Shown piece after piece: positions 60,075 through 64,000 of a stretch of DNA of 64,000 bases. The DNA comes from Methanobrevibacter ruminantium. GTDB lineage: Archaea; Methanobacteriota; Methanobacteria; Methanobacteriales; Methanobacteriaceae. Within the stretch, counting starts at the first letter, position 1. Each line of letters starts with the position of its first letter. The notes beneath the pieces were generated by a model. It was not told where the DNA came from, ran no database searches, and worked only from the letters and a program-made list of their open reading frames with translations. The DNA lies in assembly GCA_004553595.1 (NCBI GenBank), contig SFKZ01000003.1:1-64000 (forward strand), written 5' to 3'. The translations under genes and the position numbers were made by a program.

Positions 60075-62717
60075 TTAATTGAAAACACACAAGGTCTCAT
60101 CCTTATTCATGTCATGATAGAATTCCGCCTTGTCTTCAGCAAAGTCTATGACCTGTATCATATCATAAATCTCCTTGCTCAAATTAGGATTTATGTCCTT
60201 AAGTATGTTTTTATAAGTATACATCATATCCTTATTGAATTCCAGCTTTTTCTCATTTTCAAACAATGCCCCATAGTATATTTCCGCTTCCACCAAGTCC
60301 TGGAACATATGGCTTCCAAAGGATAATTCAGGCATATATCCCACTTCACTGTATGATTCCTCAAGAATTGCAGAGAAATGGCTAATGTCAGCAAATACCA
60401 CTGGAATTCCTAACTCTGGTGAGGAAGTACCGATTCTACCAGGAACTATTAGAATTGCAGTCTTACCGTTTTCCTTGCAATAGGCATTCACATCATTGAT
60501 TACATGAGATATTGAACTTTTCTGAGCATATGGATATTCATAATACCTATGTGGATCAACATAGCAGATTGTGTCTATCTCATTCTTGCGTGACATACCC
60601 ATTGAAGATTCCTTAATATGGAAGAACACATTCTTATCCTCAGGCATTTCAATTGCTTCATTGTTTATTGAAACCTGCAGAGGCCTGCATTGCAATAGGT
60701 TTACATTGAATGAATTATCCTCACCAACATTAACTGTATATTCTATGTCCACAGGATAATCATAAGCGATTTCCAATGTATTCATGATTTCCTTCATATC
60801 ATCAATGAAGTCCTGATTATTTACAAGCCCTTCACAATTGACAAAGACTATTTCACGGCGCTCACCCCTATCACGGAACATTCTCTCAGCTTCACGGTCA
60901 TGTTCAACAAGTACCCTTTTCGCATATCTTGGGATAACATCCAAACCGTCACCAACAGGAATGTCATGCAAGCTGATATCTTTTAAATCAATTACATCCA
61001 GATAATGTTGAGAATATCTGTGCTTTTCCCTAATGTCATTCACCATAGTCACTTCAGGCTTGTCAAGATTGATTATTCTAGGATAATCCTTTTTAGTCCT
61101 GTCAACAGCTTTTGTACCAAGACCCATTACCAACCTTAGCATTCCTTTGCTGTTATCCATATCAGGCAGCGGTGAATATGGGCTGTATGAAAATCCTACA
61201 CCTGCAGCAGTTGGGAAGAAATAGTCTCCATGATAGGAACCTGAAACTCTCTGAACCAAAAGAGCCATTTGCTCATCGGCATCATCCAAATCGTTTATTT
61301 TTCTATATTCCAAAGCGGAAATGTTCATGGTACTTGAATATACCACCTTTACCGCTTCTTCAAATGCTGCCAAACGTTCTTCAAGACTGCCCCTATTTAC
61401 ACAGAATACAGATTCATATTTTCCTGCAAAAGCATTTCCATATCCATCTTCAAGGAAACTGCTTGACCTTACAATAATCGGGTTCTGTCCAAAATAATCC
61501 AATATCTGTATGAATCCCTTCTTGATTTCATCTGAGAAAGTACCCTTTTTAAGAGCTTCCTCCAACTCTTTCCCATACTTATAATAACCTTCAGGGTTTC
61601 TTTGCTTTACTCTAAGGTCCCATAGGTCATTTGAAACTATGTATGTGTAAAATAAATCTGAGCCAATAAAAAATGAATCATCCGGTTCAAGATTACTGTA
61701 TATGTCTGGACGCTCCTTTTCGATTATCTTTCTTGCAAGAAGCATACCGCAGGACTTACCACCTACCAATCCGCTTCCTACACGACGATCGTAGATTGTG
61801 ATATAATCCTCAAAAGTAAAGTATTCCTTTATTTTGGAAAGCATCTTCTCATCTTTTGTCATCATCAGCTCACAAATCTTATCGCACTCATCATCGATAT
61901 TCTTGCCTTCTTCATACTTCATTCTAACCTGAAGCATATATCTTTCCCAACTGTCCAAGATTTGCCCGCTTTGATGCTTATCAGAATCATTGATGGTCTT
62001 ATAATATTTGCTAACTTCCTGACCATCCTGCAAAACCTTGACAAAACCTGTTCTTGGGTTAAACTTATGTCCCAAAAACATTGTTTGAGAATATCTGTTC
62101 CAAACTTTTAGTGGAGAAACATAAACCTCTTCAGGAGAATTTGAATGCACATTCAGGAACAGCTGTGTGGTTTCACGGATTTTAGCTATTGCATCAAATG
62201 AATGCCTTCCTCGAATGATTGGGAAGTATGCTACAGTATCCAATTGGAATAGGAATGGACAGGTAACCTTAAAGAAATTTCCCATCATCAAATCAGTAGA
62301 CCAAACAGCTTGAAGGTCACTTAAGCAGTCAAATACATAGAATGCATCAAATCCTTCCTTTTCAATAATTCTATGAACCTCTAAGGTAAAAGTCTCAAAT
62401 TGGTTATATGGATTGACCTTATATATCTTGATTCCATCACGTTCAATCATGCAAAACTCGGTTTCAGGATTATTCTCTTCCATTTCAAGCAACCGAAAGT
62501 CCTCTTCTGTCATTCCAATCAATGGATGGTGATTGGCAAACCTAATGTATATCAAGTTCCTCTTATCCTCTTTCGCCTGTTTGACATAAGGATCAACAAA
62601 ATAAGAGAATTCATTTAGATTTGTAACATTCCAAACTACATTATCTCCCAAACGAATATTGTCTAAGGCTTCATCAAGCCCTGGAATCCCTGATTTTATT
62701 CTTTCGAATGCAGCCAT
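60075..62717 (-). CDS. KaiC-like domain fused to PEP synthase / pyruvate phosphate dikinase N-domain (880 aa)
   Basis: The first 240 residues resemble a KaiC/RecA-fold domain (FERIKSGIPGLDEALDNIRLGDNVVWNVTNLNEF), but the P-loop Lys-Thr is missing, so it should not bind ATP normally. Residues about 330-720 form a PPDK_N ATP-grasp-type domain: GGKSCGMLLARKII, PIIVRSSSFLEDGYGNAFAGKYESVF, YHGDYFFPTAAGVGFSYSPYSP, LQCRPLQ. The end (GKTAILIVPGRIGTSSPELGIPVVFADISHF) looks like the mobile-domain region, without the usual phosphohistidine motif. True PEP synthase also needs a PEP-binding barrel, absent here. The protein is therefore not a complete PEP synthase; it may be a regulatory or specialised phosphotransferase. 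AGGAGAAATTATT precedes ATG 62717. Confidence 0.85.
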   Translation of the reverse strand: MAAFERIKSGIPGLDEALDNIRLGDNVVWNVTNLNEFSYFVDPYVKQAKEDKRNLIYIRFANHHPLIGMTEEDFRLLEMEENNPETEFCMIERDGIKIYKVNPYNQFETFTLEVHRIIEKEGFDAFYVFDCLSDLQAVWSTDLMMGNFFKVTCPFLFQLDTVAYFPIIRGRHSFDAIAKIRETTQLFLNVHSNSPEEVYVSPLKVWNRYSQTMFLGHKFNPRTGFVKVLQDGQEVSKYYKTINDSDKHQSGQILDSWERYMLQVRMKYEEGKNIDDECDKICELMMTKDEKMLSKIKEYFTFEDYITIYDRRVGSGLVGGKSCGMLLARKIIEKERPDIYSNLEPDDSFFIGSDLFYTYIVSNDLWDLRVKQRNPEGYYKYGKELEEALKKGTFSDEIKKGFIQILDYFGQNPIIVRSSSFLEDGYGNAFAGKYESVFCVNRGSLEERLAAFEEAVKVVYSSTMNISALEYRKINDLDDADEQMALLVQRVSGSYHGDYFFPTAAGVGFSYSPYSPLPDMDNSKGMLRLVMGLGTKAVDRTKKDYPRIINLDKPEVTMVNDIREKHRYSQHYLDVIDLKDISLHDIPVGDGLDVIPRYAKRVLVEHDREAERMFRDRGERREIVFVNCEGLVNNQDFIDDMKEIMNTLEIAYDYPVDIEYTVNVGEDNSFNVNLLQCRPLQVSINNEAIEMPEDKNVFFHIKESSMGMSRKNEIDTICYVDPHRYYEYPYAQKSSISHVINDVNAYCKENGKTAILIVPGRIGTSSPELGIPVVFADISHFSAILEESYSEVGYMPELSFGSHMFQDLVEAEIYYGALFENEKKLEFNKDMMYTYKNILKDINPNLSKEIYDMIQVIDFAEDKAEFYHDMNKDETLCVFN

Positions 62718-62738
62718 AATAATTTCTCCTAATCTTGT

Positions 62739-64000
62739 TTAATTTCTCACCATTGGCACTCCTGTTAATTGTGAAGCCTCCATAGTCAATGCAACCAAGT
62801 CCTGACGTTCAAGGTTTTCAATATCTGTATTTCCTGCCTGTTGAGTCAAGGAAGTTACTTCCTGAGTCATTGCTTCAATATAATTTGCCACTTGCTGACC
62901 TTTTCTAATAGGATCTAATCTTCTTCTAAGCACCCTATCCTGTGTTGCGATTCCTTTAGGGCAAATGCCCTCAGAACAGGATTGGCAAACCTTACAACCT
63001 ATGGAGATCAATGCAGAGGTAGCTATATAAACCGCATCTGCCCCTAAAGCAATGGCTTTTGCAACATCAGCACCTGATCTTATTCCACCAGCAGCGACAA
63101 GGCTTACTTCACTTCTTAAATTAATGTCCTTAAGAGCATCATCCGCCTTTACAATAGCTTCTATTGTAGGAATACCTGCATGTTCTGTAACCACTTCAGG
63201 GCCCGCACCTGTTCCCCCTTGCATACCATCAACTACAATTATATCTGCACCTGCCTTTGCTGCAATCTTTACATCCTGTTCAACTCTACCGGATGCAAAT
63301 TTCACAATGATAGGCACTTTCCAGTCAGTGATTTCCCTTAATTGGTTGATTTTCATACCTAAATCCTCAGGCCCTACAATGTCCATATGTCTTGCAGGAC
63401 TTAATGCAGAGGTTCCCTCTGGAATATTTCTGACTCTAGCAACTTCTGCAGTTACCTTATGGGAAAGCAAATGTCCTCCCATACCTGATTTTGCACCTTG
63501 ACCTATCTTGATTTCAACAGCTTCTGCATTGTTTAAATAGCTTGCTGAAACTCCAAAACGGCCTGATGCATACTGGGCAATCAATTTGTCTGCATAATGC
63601 CTTTCTTCAGGAAGCATTCCACCTTCACCGGTATTGGTGATTGTGCCTACCTTGCTGCTTCCAATAGCCAATGCTATTTTTGCTTCCTTGCTTAATGCAC
63701 CGAAAGACATTGCCCCAATCATAATAGGAGTGTCTATTTCAATTGGATTTTCTGCAAACCTGTCTCCAAGAACCACTGAAGTCTTGCATGTTTCCCTATA
63801 TGAGTCTATTGGTGGCCTTGAAACCTGTGCAGGCAATATGCTTAAGTCATCAAATGTTGGGATTCTTCTGGTTAATCCACAGCCTCTTACCTTATATGCT
63901 CCTGTTTGACTTTTACGTTTGATTTCAACCATTGTTGAATTTGACCATACACCTCTACCCTCATCAACAAGAGGTCTGACATATATTGCATGTGTTGGGC
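62739..64000 (-). CDS. Archaeal glutamate synthase-like FMN-binding subunit, 5' end outside window
   Basis: A 397-residue stretch from ATG 63932 to 62739 has the FMN-type barrel of GltB (IMIGAMSFGALSKEAKIALAIGSSKVGTITNTGEGGM; GRFGVSASYL; IKIGQGAKSGMGGHLL; VDGMQGGTGAGPEVV; AAGGIRSGADVAKAIALGADAVYIATSAL) and a [3Fe-4S] Cys set (CKVCQSCSEGICPKG). The same frame stays open from 63932 to the edge and reads PTHAIYVRPLVDEGRGVWSNST, which matches the upstream part of archaeal GltB-like proteins. ATG 63932 is thus probably internal, and ferredoxin-type domains are expected beyond 64000. The reaction is glutamine-dependent glutamate formation, or a related reaction of this subfamily. Confidence 0.9.
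   Translation of the reverse strand, partial: PTHAIYVRPLVDEGRGVWSNSTMVEIKRKSQTGAYKVRGCGLTRRIPTFDDLSILPAQVSRPPIDSYRETCKTSVVLGDRFAENPIEIDTPIMIGAMSFGALSKEAKIALAIGSSKVGTITNTGEGGMLPEERHYADKLIAQYASGRFGVSASYLNNAEAVEIKIGQGAKSGMGGHLLSHKVTAEVARVRNIPEGTSALSPARHMDIVGPEDLGMKINQLREITDWKVPIIVKFASGRVEQDVKIAAKAGADIIVVDGMQGGTGAGPEVVTEHAGIPTIEAIVKADDALKDINLRSEVSLVAAGGIRSGADVAKAIALGADAVYIATSALISIGCKVCQSCSEGICPKGIATQDRVLRRRLDPIRKGQQVANYIEAMTQEVTSLTQQAGNTDIENLERQDLVALTMEASQLTGVPMVRN

Overview
The window comes from an AT-rich methanogenic archaeon of the order Methanobacteriales, most likely a gut or rumen Methanobrevibacter. The evidence is archaeal ether-lipid genes (egsA, mvk, ipk, fni, idsA), coenzyme F420 genes, archaeal-type ribosomal and RNA polymerase subunits, GGTGAT-type ribosome binding sites and a Cna-B adhesin-like gene. 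Most genes lie on the minus strand.

Layout. 1-2.4 kb is accessory: an edge-truncated tyrosine recombinase and a DUF4062/RecG-like gene broken by an in-frame TAA. 2.8-25.6 kb is mostly housekeeping: rpiA, a UPF0179 gene and egsA; then divergent proS, cofC and thiD; a NitT/TauT-type ABC transporter; a solitary IS1595-like zinc-ribbon gene; a CofE-like gene; a twice-broken methyltransferase/glycan gene; purA; four small acidic genes including DUF6882- and DUF6891-like ones; dapL; a large coiled-coil membrane protein; and gltX. 25.9-40.2 kb is an accessory block between gltX and idsA: a broken adhesin, a TIGR04076 gene, two duplicated methyltransferases, an aldo/keto reductase, ppaC, an hsdM/hsdS-like pair and a probable structured RNA. 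40.4-46.5 kb is the isoprenoid operon (mvk, ipk, fni, RNase J, idsA). 47.4-56.6 kb runs rps13, rps4, rps11, rpoD, rpl18e, rpl13, rps9, rpoN, rpoK, eno, ferredoxin, rps2, memo. A tRNA-Ser(GGA) lies at 57.1 kb. The right end has two unknown proteins, a KaiC-like/PPDK fusion and the FMN domain of an archaeal glutamate synthase that runs off the edge.

Most notable region: 35.4-39.2 kb. An HsdM-like protein whose methyltransferase motif IV reads QIPF instead of NPPF/Y, and a one-TRD HsdS, have no HsdR in the window. Upstream on the same strand is a candidate RNA of about 500 nt. It has a strong promoter sharing an 11-mer with the tRNA-Ser promoter, a 13-bp long-range pairing, and five hairpins with different stems that all show a GGGGTG loop. 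Several stems are kept only by G-U pairs on the minus strand, which points to minus-strand RNA. The loops resemble a Shine-Dalgarno sequence. Downstream of hsdM, a 35-residue membrane peptide ORF with a very strong ribosome binding site lies between two long perfect hairpins.

Four loci are split by single in-frame stops or frameshifts with intact reading frames on both sides. This suggests recent gene decay or base-call errors.
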